A stretch of 64,000 nt of DNA. Origin: Mucilaginibacter sp. MD40. GTDB lineage: Bacteria > Bacteroidota > Bacteroidia > Sphingobacteriales > Sphingobacteriaceae. Position 1 is the stretch's first letter, and each line of letters begins with the position of its first letter. Below, in pieces: positions 36,716 to 45,490 of this stretch. The notes under the pieces are model-generated. The model was not told where the DNA came from, ran no database searches, and saw only the letters and a list, made by a program, of their open reading frames with translations. The position numbers were made by a program, and so were the translations under genes. The stretch covers positions 119,086 through 183,085 of the forward strand of contig NZ_NRSW01000001.1 in the NCBI RefSeq assembly GCF_002288635.1, in the 5' to 3' direction.

Positions 36716-37912
36716 ATGCCAAAAATTTCGCAAAAAGGGCTGCAAATGCCGGCCTCACCCATACGTAAATTAACCCCATTTGCTGATAATGCCAAAGCCG
36801 AAGGCAAAAAAGTATATCACCTCAATATTGGCCAGCCGGATATTGAAACGCCCGAAGGCATGCTGGATGCCATCAAAAATATCGACTTTAAAGTTTGGGC
36901 CTATACCGCTTCGGAAGGGACTTTGAGTTACCGTAAAAAGCTGGTAGAATACTACAATAAATTAGGCTACAATATTACGCCTGATAACATTATTGTTACA
37001 ACAGGTGGTTCAGAAGCAATCACTATTGCCATGATGACCTGCCTGAACGAAGGAGATGAAGTAATTATCCCGGAGCCATTCTATGCCAATTACAATGGCT
37101 TTGCCAACCAAACCGATGTGGTGGTGAAACCTATACTTTCTTATATTGAAAACGGTTTCGCGCTGCCCCCAATCGCCGAGTTTGAAAAAGTGATCAGTGA
37201 GCGTACAAAGGCCATCATTATTTGTAACCCTAATAACCCAACCGGCTATTTATACTCGAAAGAAGAATTAGAAGCTTTGAAGGAGCTTTGCCTTAAATAT
37301 GACCTGTATTTATTCAGCGACGAAGCTTATCGCGAATTTTGCTACGATGGCCGCTCTTTTACCTCTCCCATGCACCTTGATGGCCTTGATGAAAATGTAG
37401 TAGTGATGGATACTGTAAGCAAACGTTACAGTGCCTGCGGCGCAAGGTTAGGCTGCCTGATCACCAAGAACAAGGAAGTAATAGCTACCGGTTTAAAATT
37501 CGCGCAGGCGCGCCTTTCGCCGGGTATGGTGGAGCAGATAGCCGGCGAAGCAGCTGTTGATACCCCTGATGAATATTTTGAAGCCGTAAACAAAGAATAT
37601 ACCTCGCGCCGCGATACACTGGTGAACGCGCTTAACCAGATGGATGGTGTTTATTGTCCTAATCCCGGCGGTGCTTTCTATGTAGTGGCTAAGTTCCCTA
37701 TTGATAATGCTGATAAGTTTTGCCAGTGGATGCTGGAAAGCTTTAATTACAATAACCAAACCGTGATGATGGCCCCCGCTACCGGCTTTTACAGCACGCC
37801 TGGCGCAGGCGCTAATGAGGTACGCATGGCCTACGTTTTAAACAACCAGGACCTTGCCAAGGCTATGGAATGCCTGGATGAGGGTTTGAAACAATATCCG
37901 GGTAGGGTTTAG
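36716..37912 (+). CDS. PLP-dependent class I aminotransferase
   Basis: 398 aa from MPKISQKGLQMP. Family marks are the HLNIGQPDIETPEGML start, GGSEAITIAMM, IICNPNNPTGYLYS, YLFSDEAYREF and a PLP-lysine region TVSKRYSACGARLGCLI (Lys near residue 237). It is closest in style to aspartate/aromatic aminotransferases of the AspC group. Alone between DUF1573 and tmRNA; the substrate is uncertain. Confidence 0.9.
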   Translation: MPKISQKGLQMPASPIRKLTPFADNAKAEGKKVYHLNIGQPDIETPEGMLDAIKNIDFKVWAYTASEGTLSYRKKLVEYYNKLGYNITPDNIIVTTGGSEAITIAMMTCLNEGDEVIIPEPFYANYNGFANQTDVVVKPILSYIENGFALPPIAEFEKVISERTKAIIICNPNNPTGYLYSKEELEALKELCLKYDLYLFSDEAYREFCYDGRSFTSPMHLDGLDENVVVMDTVSKRYSACGARLGCLITKNKEVIATGLKFAQARLSPGMVEQIAGEAAVDTPDEYFEAVNKEYTSRRDTLVNALNQMDGVYCPNPGGAFYVVAKFPIDNADKFCQWMLESFNYNNQTVMMAPATGFYSTPGAGANEVRMAYVLNNQDLAKAMECLDEGLKQYPGRV

Positions 37913-38026
37913 TTAGTAGTTATTAGTGTGCAGTTTGCAGTCTGAGAATGCCGCTTATGGTTATCATTCAGTGTGTTTTTTGACATTCTGGTAACTGCAC
38001 ACTGCCTACTGCAAACTAAAATAACG

Positions 38027-38034
38027 TATATTTG
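38027..38034 (+). promoter_or_regulatory. Candidate -7 element of the tmRNA promoter
   Basis: TATATTTG, a perfect TAnnTTTG, stands 50 nt before the tmRNA 5' end, fitting a precursor later cut by RNase P. The matching -33 element is not obvious. The surrounding gap has short repeats of CTGCACACTGC/GTGCAGTTTGCAG. Confidence 0.4.
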
Positions 38035-38084
38035 TAGTTGATTTAACTGCACACTGGCAACCGCCAATTGCGAACTCAAAAAAT

Positions 38085-38449
38085 GGGGTCGACCGGAATT
38101 GACAGGATGGAGATAAATAGGTAAGCATGCAGCGCGTTGGGTGAATTAGCGCTTTAATCTGAACGCTCAACTTACAAATGGCGAAAATAACTACGCCTTA
38201 GCTGCCTAATTTAGAATTAGCATAGCTTTTGTCCCGCCGGTTTTCCGTTCTGTTGGATCGGCATACGGGGCATCGAAAAACGGAACTGGCCTGCTTAGGG
38301 TGTGATAAGCGGGTAAGATAAAGCACCTAAGGATGCCGGTACAGGCAAGCGACTGGCCTTCCGCATCCCGACAATTAAACAGAAGCTAAGCATGTAGAAA
38401 GCTTATCTTATACCATGTTTGGACGAGGGTTCGAATCCCTCCGGCTCCA
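38085..38449 (+). ncRNA. ssrA: Transfer-messenger RNA (tmRNA)
   Basis: The 5' end GGGGTCG pairs with CGGCTCC at the 3' end as a 7-bp acceptor stem with discriminator A. The T-arm is GAGGGTTCGAATCCCTC. The tag frame starts at GGC (38180) and encodes GENNYALAA then TAA, preceded by the tRNA-borne Ala, the usual Bacteroidetes tag. It rescues stalled ribosomes together with SmpB. CCA is not encoded in full. Its 3' end is the target of the island that follows. Confidence 0.96.
38434..38449 (+). repeat. Left attachment site (attL-like) within tmRNA
   Basis: AATCCCTCCGGCTCCA, half of the T-arm plus the acceptor 3' strand. Identical to the copy at 42744-42759. Confidence 0.65.
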
Positions 38450-38452
38450 CTT

Positions 38453-38483
38453 AAAAAAACCGAACCTAAAGTTCGGTTTTTTT
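38453..38483 (+). terminator. Terminator directly after tmRNA
   Basis: Arms AAAAAAACCGAAC / GTTCGGTTTTTTT with a 5-nt loop. Since the 3' end of tmRNA is probably the left junction of the island, this terminator was likely brought in by the insert; a different terminator follows the right junction. Confidence 0.85.
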
Positions 38484-38544
38484 ATGCAATAATAAATATT
38501 GTAACTCATTGATAATAAATGTTTTAAAATTACAATACGGCACT

Positions 38545-38561
38545 CGAGGGTTCGAATCCCT
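38545..38561 (+). repeat. Internal 17-bp copy of the tmRNA T-arm
   Basis: CGAGGGTTCGAATCCCT matches tmRNA 38424-38440 exactly and then departs (ATAAATAAG). It is not part of a tRNA, since no acceptor or anticodon stem can be drawn around it. It could be an older junction from an earlier or nested insertion at the same site. Confidence 0.55.
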
Positions 38562-38657
38562 ATAAATAAGAAGATATTATTTGAATAAGATCAAGCAGTC
38601 ACTCAATCCTTATTTTGTATTTTTGTTATGTAGTTAGTTACACTTTAACCTTATCAA

Positions 38658-41198
38658 ATGATTAAATCAATAGAAGATGGCCGCAAAGAGGATGGCAACA
38701 GGTCGATAGCGGATAAAATAATAAAGAGACTACACGATTTGGAGATGACAGTTCAGAGCAACTTTGGTCGATGGGCTTGGGAGCTGCTGCAAAATGCCAA
38801 AGACAGTGTTGCCAATACCGATAGGAAGGTTTCTGTACAAATTACCTTTGACAACACTAAAATTGAATTTCGCCATAACGGGAACCATTTTACTGAAAAA
38901 GATATCAGGGGTTTAATTAATCAAATTTCATCCAAAGAAGTAGAAGAAGGTGAAGTGTCTACTCGTACAGGGAAATTTGGAACAGGATTTCTTACTACAC
39001 ATCTGCTTTCCAAAGAGGTTACAATAAAGGGTATTGTTGAAACGAAAACTGGTCAGTTCTTTAAATTCAACTTCCCACTTGACAGGGATGGCAAAACAAC
39101 AACGGTGCTGATACCTAAGATTGAAAATGCATGGCTTCAGTTTCATATTTCAACAGAAAACAGCGAAATTGATAGTTATGACCATACGTTTTTCAACACA
39201 TCATTTTCTTATAAACTTCCTACCGCAGAACAGAAAGAAATTGCAAAAACTGGCGTTGACGAGTTTATTAAACTTATACCATTCGTGTTAACATTCATTT
39301 CGCAGATCGATAATGTCGAAATCATCGACAACACGCGAAGCACCATAAACAAATTTAAAGTCAGGCCAAAAACATCAGACGGATTTCAAGTAATTGAAAA
39401 GATTGAAAATGGAAACAGCACAGTTATCAGTTTGCTGCATGCCACAAACGAAACCGTTACTATTGCGGCTATGGTTAAAAAGGTCGGCGACAAATATGAG
39501 GTATTAAGCTTGAATAAAATCCCAAAGTTGTTTTGTGACTTTCCACTAATAGGGACAGAAAATTTCTATTTCCCCATAGTGGTCAACAGCTTTCATTTTA
39601 ATCCGCAGACAGAAAGAGATGGTATTTGGCTGATGGGGGATTCGAATGCGGAAGTGTTAGAAAATAAGGATTTGTTAAAGCAGGCGTTTGAACTATATAA
39701 AACTTTGTTGACTAATTGCGCTAAGCCTACATTTAGACAGCTATATAATTTATCTGTTTCACAATTACCATTAACGGACGATAGATACTTCGAAAAAAGT
39801 TGGTATATAACCAATATTCAAACGCCTTTAAGAACTTTTCTGTTGAGTCAGCCTATAGTTGAGCATGAAGACGGCAAGAACGGGAAGCTCGAGGATTCTT
39901 GGTTTCCACTTAAAAGTTATTCAAAAGATTTCCGAGAAAAAATATGGAAATTTAATTTCGATCTTTTTCCGGGCGCGGTTTGCCGTAAAGAAGACCTACA
40001 TCCCTGGATAGAGGTAATCTGGGAGGATATAAATAGACTAACCGTTAATGAGTTGATGCAGGATATCGCGAAGAAAAATACCATCGGACAGTTAAGTGAA
40101 GACCTTGGATTGAGCGAAGTCGACACCTTTAATTGGTATAATGATTTGGGTACTTTCCTGATAAGTGATGAACAGAACCTATCACTTTTCGGTAAACATG
40201 CCATCATACCCAACGAAAACGGTAAATTTCTGATTAAAGAGGAAATCTACATTAATAAAATAAAAGATTCTGATTTAATTGAGGTGCTCCAGTTATTAGG
40301 CGAAGACTGGAATGACATTCTAATCCATCATAGTGTCGGCTTTGGGAAATATCATGTTAAAGAAAAGAAAGACATCGCCATAAAAATCAGCGAAAAGCTA
40401 AGAAAGGTAGACAATACGGACCATGATATTGTAAAGGCCATCAGCATTTTGTCGGAGTGGTTCGATAACCATCTTGAAGAAGGGCGTGAGTTGTTTGCGG
40501 AAACTTTTTCACGGCGTGCGGAACTATTTATGAATACAATCGAGGATAAAGAAAGCCTTTACAAAGTAATGAAAAGCGCGACTAATTTATCACAGGTGGC
40601 TGCCGCAATGGAAGATAATCCGATGCTTTTTGAAAATATAGAGCGGGCTAACAATATATTTTCATTAATGAAGGAATATAATCTGCAAACGGTCGAGCAA
40701 TTGAGAGCGGTATTAGAAGGTCAGGCGGTCAATACACAAAAATCACTATTACCAATCACCGAAGAAATATTGGTTGCGATGGGTATTACCAATGTCGAAG
40801 AATGGGAAGACGCCATGCGGGATACAGACTTGAAAGCTTTGTTCGATCACCGTTCCGTTCCGACAAAAGATATGTATGTTCTTGCTCATGCCCACATCGA
40901 TAAGGCTAGGGCAAGGGTTATTGAACACTTGAAAACCTTGAGCGATGATTACGATCTTGATGATTTGGATATTCATACAGCTCCCACGATTTTAGCAGGT
41001 GTGCGGAAACATGGACGCCCAATCAAAATCGTCTTTCGCCCCGCTTACTCACAAGAGGTTATAGTATATTATGGTGCGGAAAAAGACACCCTGGATTACA
41101 CAGATACGGAATTGTGGGTGGACGATGGAATTGAAATATGGCAAGTTAGCCTGGGGTATATTTTGAAGAAAAATAACATAAAGAAGTTTAAGATTTAA
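38658..41198 (+). CDS. GHKL (sacsin/Hsp90-like) ATPase, first gene of putative defence cassette
   Basis: 846 aa, cytoplasmic. The N-terminal 180 residues form a GHKL ATPase: N-box WELLQNAKDS (residues 41-50), an altered D-box FRHNGNHFTEKDIRGL (71-86) and the G-box GKFGTGFLTTHLL (105-117). This is the sacsin/NOV type of histidine-kinase-like ATPase, not a kinase. The long middle is mostly helical. The C-terminus (about 780-846) is a small beta-rich domain (HGRPIKIVFRPAYSQEVIVY). The stop overlaps the next gene's ATG (TAATG), so both products are made together. By analogy with other defence loci it could sense infection or assemble the effector; this is inference. Confidence 0.75.
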   Translation: MIKSIEDGRKEDGNRSIADKIIKRLHDLEMTVQSNFGRWAWELLQNAKDSVANTDRKVSVQITFDNTKIEFRHNGNHFTEKDIRGLINQISSKEVEEGEVSTRTGKFGTGFLTTHLLSKEVTIKGIVETKTGQFFKFNFPLDRDGKTTTVLIPKIENAWLQFHISTENSEIDSYDHTFFNTSFSYKLPTAEQKEIAKTGVDEFIKLIPFVLTFISQIDNVEIIDNTRSTINKFKVRPKTSDGFQVIEKIENGNSTVISLLHATNETVTIAAMVKKVGDKYEVLSLNKIPKLFCDFPLIGTENFYFPIVVNSFHFNPQTERDGIWLMGDSNAEVLENKDLLKQAFELYKTLLTNCAKPTFRQLYNLSVSQLPLTDDRYFEKSWYITNIQTPLRTFLLSQPIVEHEDGKNGKLEDSWFPLKSYSKDFREKIWKFNFDLFPGAVCRKEDLHPWIEVIWEDINRLTVNELMQDIAKKNTIGQLSEDLGLSEVDTFNWYNDLGTFLISDEQNLSLFGKHAIIPNENGKFLIKEEIYINKIKDSDLIEVLQLLGEDWNDILIHHSVGFGKYHVKEKKDIAIKISEKLRKVDNTDHDIVKAISILSEWFDNHLEEGRELFAETFSRRAELFMNTIEDKESLYKVMKSATNLSQVAAAMEDNPMLFENIERANNIFSLMKEYNLQTVEQLRAVLEGQAVNTQKSLLPITEEILVAMGITNVEEWEDAMRDTDLKALFDHRSVPTKDMYVLAHAHIDKARARVIEHLKTLSDDYDLDDLDIHTAPTILAGVRKHGRPIKIVFRPAYSQEVIVYYGAEKDTLDYTDTELWVDDGIEIWQVSLGYILKKNNIKKFKI

Positions 41199-42430
41199 TG
41201 ATGTCGCTTGATGAATATGTAATTAACAAGATTGGCCTACCGGAGAGCGACCGTCTAAAATATGATGCCTTATTGCCTTCAAGTGCTGAATTGGGGCGAG
41301 TGATTTGTGCATTTTCTAATACAGATGGAGGTGTTCTAATTTTGGGTATATTAGTCAAAAACAACAAAATTTCAATAAAGGGTTTAAGTGCCGATTTCCA
41401 AGTGAATGTTGTGTTAACGAATGCGTTGTCAAAGTTATCGCCGAATCCCTCAGTCCAAAGTGATTTCGTTGTCTTTCAGGAAAAACGATTGTTTGTCATT
41501 AAGGTAGATAAGTCTGACCAAGTCATAGCTTACAATCAAACTGCCTATGGAATCAAATCAAAAGAAATATATAAGCTCGAGGGTACGACCGCACAAGAAC
41601 AACCTGCAACAAACAATGAGGTATTTCTTGATCGTATCTTAAATTATCTGATTGATAATCCTGGTTTGATTAACGTGAATAAACACACAATCAGGGAAAC
41701 GATTCTGAACAATAAAATTTCAGTCTCGGACGCACAGCGATTATTAGCAAAACTGAAGATTGACGGGCATGTAAAATCTTATGGTGACAGGTACATCGGT
41801 TATTCGGCAGACACCAAATCATTTATGGATAATGGCGGCTACAGCAAATCAACTAAAAACTATTCTACAAAATTAGGTGGTAAGCATATCTTTATATCCT
41901 ATCAGTGGCATCATAAGCTTGCAGCGAATAAACTTTACGAATTCTTAAAAACTAAGGGATATATTCCCTCGATGGACGATCATCAATTAAGCTATAAGGA
42001 TAGCATATCAACTTTTATGGAGTCTATCCGCGCTTCTGATTTTGCAGTGCTAATTATAAGTGACGAATACCTGAAGTCAGAAAACTGCATGATGGAGGTG
42101 CTACACGTCTTAAAGGAGAGGAATAGTCAACAAAAAATCCTTCCGATCCGCCATGAAGATGTACGAATTTTCAAAACAGCCGACAGAATAAAATATGTGG
42201 AGTTTTGGCAAACACAAGTGAGAGAGCGTGAAAGGATACTTGAGGGAATTGAGGCTACTAATGCAATTGAAGAAATCAAAAAATTGCGAATAGCTAAACA
42301 AATTTATCAGGATATAGGTGACTTTTTGTCTGCCATTGCAGATATGATCATTAATACTATTGAAGAACAGGAAAAAACTTCTTATCAAAGCATTATGAAT
42401 TTCATTGACGGTAATAACAAGAACGTTTGA
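41198..42430 (+). CDS. AlbA_2 - winged helix - TIR protein, putative NADase effector
   Basis: 410 aa. Residues about 14-128 are an AlbA_2 (Schlafen-type) domain: ELGRVICAFSNTDGGVLILG. Residues about 140-205 look like a winged helix (FLDRILNYLIDNPGLINV). Residues about 229-390 are a TIR domain: KHIFISYQWHHKLAANKLYE, a DDHQL loop and SENCMMEVLHVL, whose Glu300 sits where TIR NADases carry the catalytic Glu. TIR effectors kill or stall infected cells by degrading NAD or making signal nucleotides. An ATG 3 nt later is an alternative start. The pairing with a GHKL ATPase is unusual to my knowledge. Confidence 0.78.
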   Translation: MMSLDEYVINKIGLPESDRLKYDALLPSSAELGRVICAFSNTDGGVLILGILVKNNKISIKGLSADFQVNVVLTNALSKLSPNPSVQSDFVVFQEKRLFVIKVDKSDQVIAYNQTAYGIKSKEIYKLEGTTAQEQPATNNEVFLDRILNYLIDNPGLINVNKHTIRETILNNKISVSDAQRLLAKLKIDGHVKSYGDRYIGYSADTKSFMDNGGYSKSTKNYSTKLGGKHIFISYQWHHKLAANKLYEFLKTKGYIPSMDDHQLSYKDSISTFMESIRASDFAVLIISDEYLKSENCMMEVLHVLKERNSQQKILPIRHEDVRIFKTADRIKYVEFWQTQVRERERILEGIEATNAIEEIKKLRIAKQIYQDIGDFLSAIADMIINTIEEQEKTSYQSIMNFIDGNNKNV

Positions 42431-42743
42431 GAAAATAAATGTTTGATGTGATGGTGATGTTCTAAAATAAATTAGAGCGAGATTATCAAGGCTATTAAAT
42501 TATTGATTCCTTACATGCATTTAAATTAAATATTAAATTATTTGCAGAAGCAATGCTGTAAGTTCTTAGGTAAATATAGTTTACTAATTACCTAAGTAAT
42601 CAACCGGATTACATTGTTCTTTAAGTCAAGGTACTTCCTGCAGAAAGCTTTTAATATACAGGGATATTTGCGGCAAATAGTAGCAGTATTTTGAAAAAAC
42701 ATCTAAAAAACGCGCTTAAAACGCTAGAATCGCATAAAGTGAA
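42431..42743. other. Non-coding right part of the island
   Basis: Very AT-rich, about 310 bases with no convincing gene or RNA. An imperfect palindrome TTAGGTAA...TTACCTAA lies around 42567-42597. It may hold recombination or regulatory sites of the island. Confidence 0.4.
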
Positions 42744-42759
42744 AATCCCTCCGGCTCCA
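42744..42759 (+). repeat. Right attachment site (attR-like)
   Basis: AATCCCTCCGGCTCCA, identical to the tmRNA 3' end, followed by TTAAAAAGG as in the region after tmRNA and then by a terminator that was probably the original one of ssrA. Confidence 0.65.
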
Positions 42760-42779
42760 TTAAAAAGGTCTAAATGAGC

Positions 42780-42814
42780 AAAAAGCGCTATAAATTATAT
42801 TTATAGCGCTTTTT
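42780..42814. terminator. Terminator right of the island
   Basis: Perfect 15-bp arms AAAAAGCGCTATAAA / TTTATAGCGCTTTTT with a 5-nt loop. It lies 20 nt after the right repeat, the distance expected for an ancestral tmRNA terminator. Confidence 0.8.
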
Positions 42815-42946
42815 GTTTTAAGTCTAAAGGTTTTAAAGATGTATTATAGCAAGACTTGTAAGTACCTATTTATTTTGTTACACACAAAATAAATAGGTGT
42901 AAATTTATCACAATAATAAAAAAGTAGTATCTACCAACACTAAACC

Positions 42947-45391
42947 ATGAGAATATTTATTGCCCTTTTAATTGTATTATTTGGATGCGAAGCGGCTAAA
43001 TCACAAAATAATGGCGCATTATCGGGAACCGTTACCGACAAGAGTACTCTAAAACCCATAGATGCGGCAAGCATACAGCTAAAAAGTAGCGCTGATTTCG
43101 GGACAACAACAGATTCGGCAGGAAAATTCAGGATCACGAAAATCCCGGCAGGAAGTTATACACTCGAAGTAAAACGTATCGGCTACCAAACTTCTACATC
43201 CTATAACATCGTTATTTCTAACGGTAACGAAAATGAGCTCAATATAGAGCTTACTCCTGCCGCATCAAACAACCTGAATGAAGTTAAGATTACTGCCCAA
43301 CGCTCTGCATCTGTAGCCACATTAACCACACCACTTTCCGTACAGCGTTTAACTTCTGAGGAAATAAAAAGTAATCCGGGTGGTAACTTTGACATATCCA
43401 GGGTTATACAGGCATTGCCGGGGGTTAGCGGTACCGACGGGAGCAGCGGAGGCTTCAGGAATGATATTATCATCAGAGGTGGCTCGCCAAACGAAAACGT
43501 CTTTTACTTAGATGGTATAGAGATACCGGTGATCAACCATTTTAGCACACAGGGTAGTGGCGGTGGCCCGGCGGGTATTTTAAACGTATCTTTTATCCAG
43601 GATGTAAAGCTCAGCACTTCGGCGTTTGATGCACGGTATGATAACGCCCTGAGTTCGGTTTTCCAGTTTACGCAAAAAACGGGTAACCCCAACCGTTACC
43701 AGGGTAACGTACGGCTAAGTGCATCGGAGATTGCCGGAACCGTAGAAGGGCCGATAGATAATAAAACCACATTTCTTGCCTCGGTAAGGAGGTCGTACCT
43801 GCAGCTTTTGTTTTCTCTTCTCGATATCCCTGTGAGGCCAAATTATTATGATTTTCAAACAAAGATCACGCATAAGTTCAACTCTAAAACAACCTTAAAT
43901 ATCATTGGTGTGGGAGCCATAGATGAGTTTAAATTCGGTAAAATTAAAAACGCCACTCCCGAGAAATTATACGCGCTCAACACTTCACCAAGCATCAACC
44001 AGTACAATTATACTGTTGGCTTAAGTTTAAGGCATTCGCTTGAACACGGTTTTTTTAACCTGGCGCTGAGCCGAAATTTGCTAAATAACCAGATTGACAA
44101 ATACGATGATAATGAATCAACCGACCCGAAAAAACTGAGGCTAAATATCAATTCGCAGGAGGCCGAAAATAAACTCCGGTTCGATTTTAATTACTTTAAT
44201 AATGGCTGGCAATGGTCATTCGGTGGGTCGGCACAGTACGAACAGTTTAAAAACTCTTACTACAACAGGTTCCGTGCACAACTTACTGATAGTACAGGTA
44301 ACGTTACCCAGCCGGCTGTTATATTCAACTCAAGCGCCGCACTCAATTTTTTCAGGTTTGGCTTATTCGCGCAGGCAGGCAAACGGTTCTTTAATAATAA
44401 ATTGGGGTTAAACGCGGGTATCCGATCGGATATGAATACGTTTACCAATGATGGCCTTAATGGAGGGAAAACTTTATCGCCACGACTGTCTATAAATTAT
44501 GCGCTTACGGAAAAATGGAACCTGAATGCCTCAGTGGGTAGCTATTTTAAAATACCGGTATATACTATTCTGGGATATACAAACTCAAGCGGTGGTTTTG
44601 TAAATAGAAATGCCGCCTACACACGGTCTGACCATTATGTGCTGGGTTTAGAATATTTACCGCGAGCATCAACCCGCTTTACAGTGGAGGCTTTTTATAA
44701 AATCTACAGCAATTACCCTGTATCAGTACGCGATGGTATATCATTAGCTAACGAAGGCGGAGATTTTACTACTGTTGGTAACGAGCAGATTGCAACTACA
44801 GGCAAAGGAAAATCATACGGAGTAGAGTTTTTTGCTCAACAAAAGCTTACCGACAGGTTTTTCGGCGTGCTTTCGTTTACCCTTTTTAACAGCAAATTTA
44901 CCGAATTAAACGGAGTATATATTCCGTCTGCCTGGGATAACCGGCAGTTGCTCTCCTTAACTTTTGGCTATAAGTTGCCTAAAAATTATGAAATAGGGTT
45001 AAAGTTCAGGTACCAGGGATGCGCACCGTACACACCGTTTGATTATGACCTGTCAAAAGCGAATTATTTAACAACCGGCGCCGGAATACTTGATTTTAGC
45101 AGATTGAATACCCTGCGACTGGGTGCCTTTAATGCCTCTGACATCCGGATTGATAAACGATGGAATTTTAGAAAGACAACCTTGGATATTTACCTGGATG
45201 TAACCAATTGGTATGGGGCAAAAACACCCGCCTACCCCAATTACACTTTTGCCAGGAACAGTGACAATACAGCTTTCTTAACAACAGATGGCAAACCTTT
45301 GAGAACAGACGGATCAAACGCCGTACCTCTTTTACTGAAGAACAACGATGCTAACACTGTGCCGACAATCGGATTTATACTTGAATTTTGA
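42947..45391 (+). CDS. TonB-dependent receptor with carboxypeptidase-like domain
   Basis: 814 aa. Signal peptide (about 1-19), a carboxypeptidase-like regulatory domain (LSGTVTDKSTLKPIDAASIQ), a plug with IIIRGGSPNENVFYLDGIEI near residue 173 and a barrel ending in GFILEF. The GGSPNEN plug motif is common in the outer-membrane receptor group near FecA/CirA-like proteins of Bacteroidetes. No SusD partner is adjacent. It lies just outside the tmRNA island. Confidence 0.88.
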   Translation: MRIFIALLIVLFGCEAAKSQNNGALSGTVTDKSTLKPIDAASIQLKSSADFGTTTDSAGKFRITKIPAGSYTLEVKRIGYQTSTSYNIVISNGNENELNIELTPAASNNLNEVKITAQRSASVATLTTPLSVQRLTSEEIKSNPGGNFDISRVIQALPGVSGTDGSSGGFRNDIIIRGGSPNENVFYLDGIEIPVINHFSTQGSGGGPAGILNVSFIQDVKLSTSAFDARYDNALSSVFQFTQKTGNPNRYQGNVRLSASEIAGTVEGPIDNKTTFLASVRRSYLQLLFSLLDIPVRPNYYDFQTKITHKFNSKTTLNIIGVGAIDEFKFGKIKNATPEKLYALNTSPSINQYNYTVGLSLRHSLEHGFFNLALSRNLLNNQIDKYDDNESTDPKKLRLNINSQEAENKLRFDFNYFNNGWQWSFGGSAQYEQFKNSYYNRFRAQLTDSTGNVTQPAVIFNSSAALNFFRFGLFAQAGKRFFNNKLGLNAGIRSDMNTFTNDGLNGGKTLSPRLSINYALTEKWNLNASVGSYFKIPVYTILGYTNSSGGFVNRNAAYTRSDHYVLGLEYLPRASTRFTVEAFYKIYSNYPVSVRDGISLANEGGDFTTVGNEQIATTGKGKSYGVEFFAQQKLTDRFFGVLSFTLFNSKFTELNGVYIPSAWDNRQLLSLTFGYKLPKNYEIGLKFRYQGCAPYTPFDYDLSKANYLTTGAGILDFSRLNTLRLGAFNASDIRIDKRWNFRKTTLDIYLDVTNWYGAKTPAYPNYTFARNSDNTAFLTTDGKPLRTDGSNAVPLLLKNNDANTVPTIGFILEF

Positions 45392-45490
45392 TACTTAAAA
45401 TAACATAGGCTAATACATGCCACTCAATTATAGACTATATGTTGTTTAACGTCATTTATTTAAATATTCTAATTTCTATCGTGTAAACAT

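Larger units (their letters stand above)
38434..42759. mobile_element. Integrated island at the tmRNA 3' end, carrying a two-gene GHKL-TIR cassette
   Basis: The 16-bp sequence AATCCCTCCGGCTCCA at the tmRNA 3' end recurs exactly at 42744-42759. The DNA between is clearly more AT-rich than its surroundings and holds two genes with a 1-nt overlap but no integrase. tmRNA 3' ends are classical target sites of tyrosine recombinases, where the insert restores the gene end. The element therefore looks like a small integrated island that has lost its integrase or relies on one supplied in trans. Confidence 0.7.

Noticed and set aside
36710..36716. Upstream TTG start of the aminotransferase gene (same question at 25127, 55124, 59103 and 61116)
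   Set aside because: An ATG lies close downstream and gives the N-terminus or signal peptide expected for each family, so the ATG starts were used.
38540..38570. Possible tRNA gene around a T-arm-like sequence
   Set aside because: Only the T-arm can be drawn; acceptor, D and anticodon stems are missing. It is better explained as a partial tmRNA repeat.
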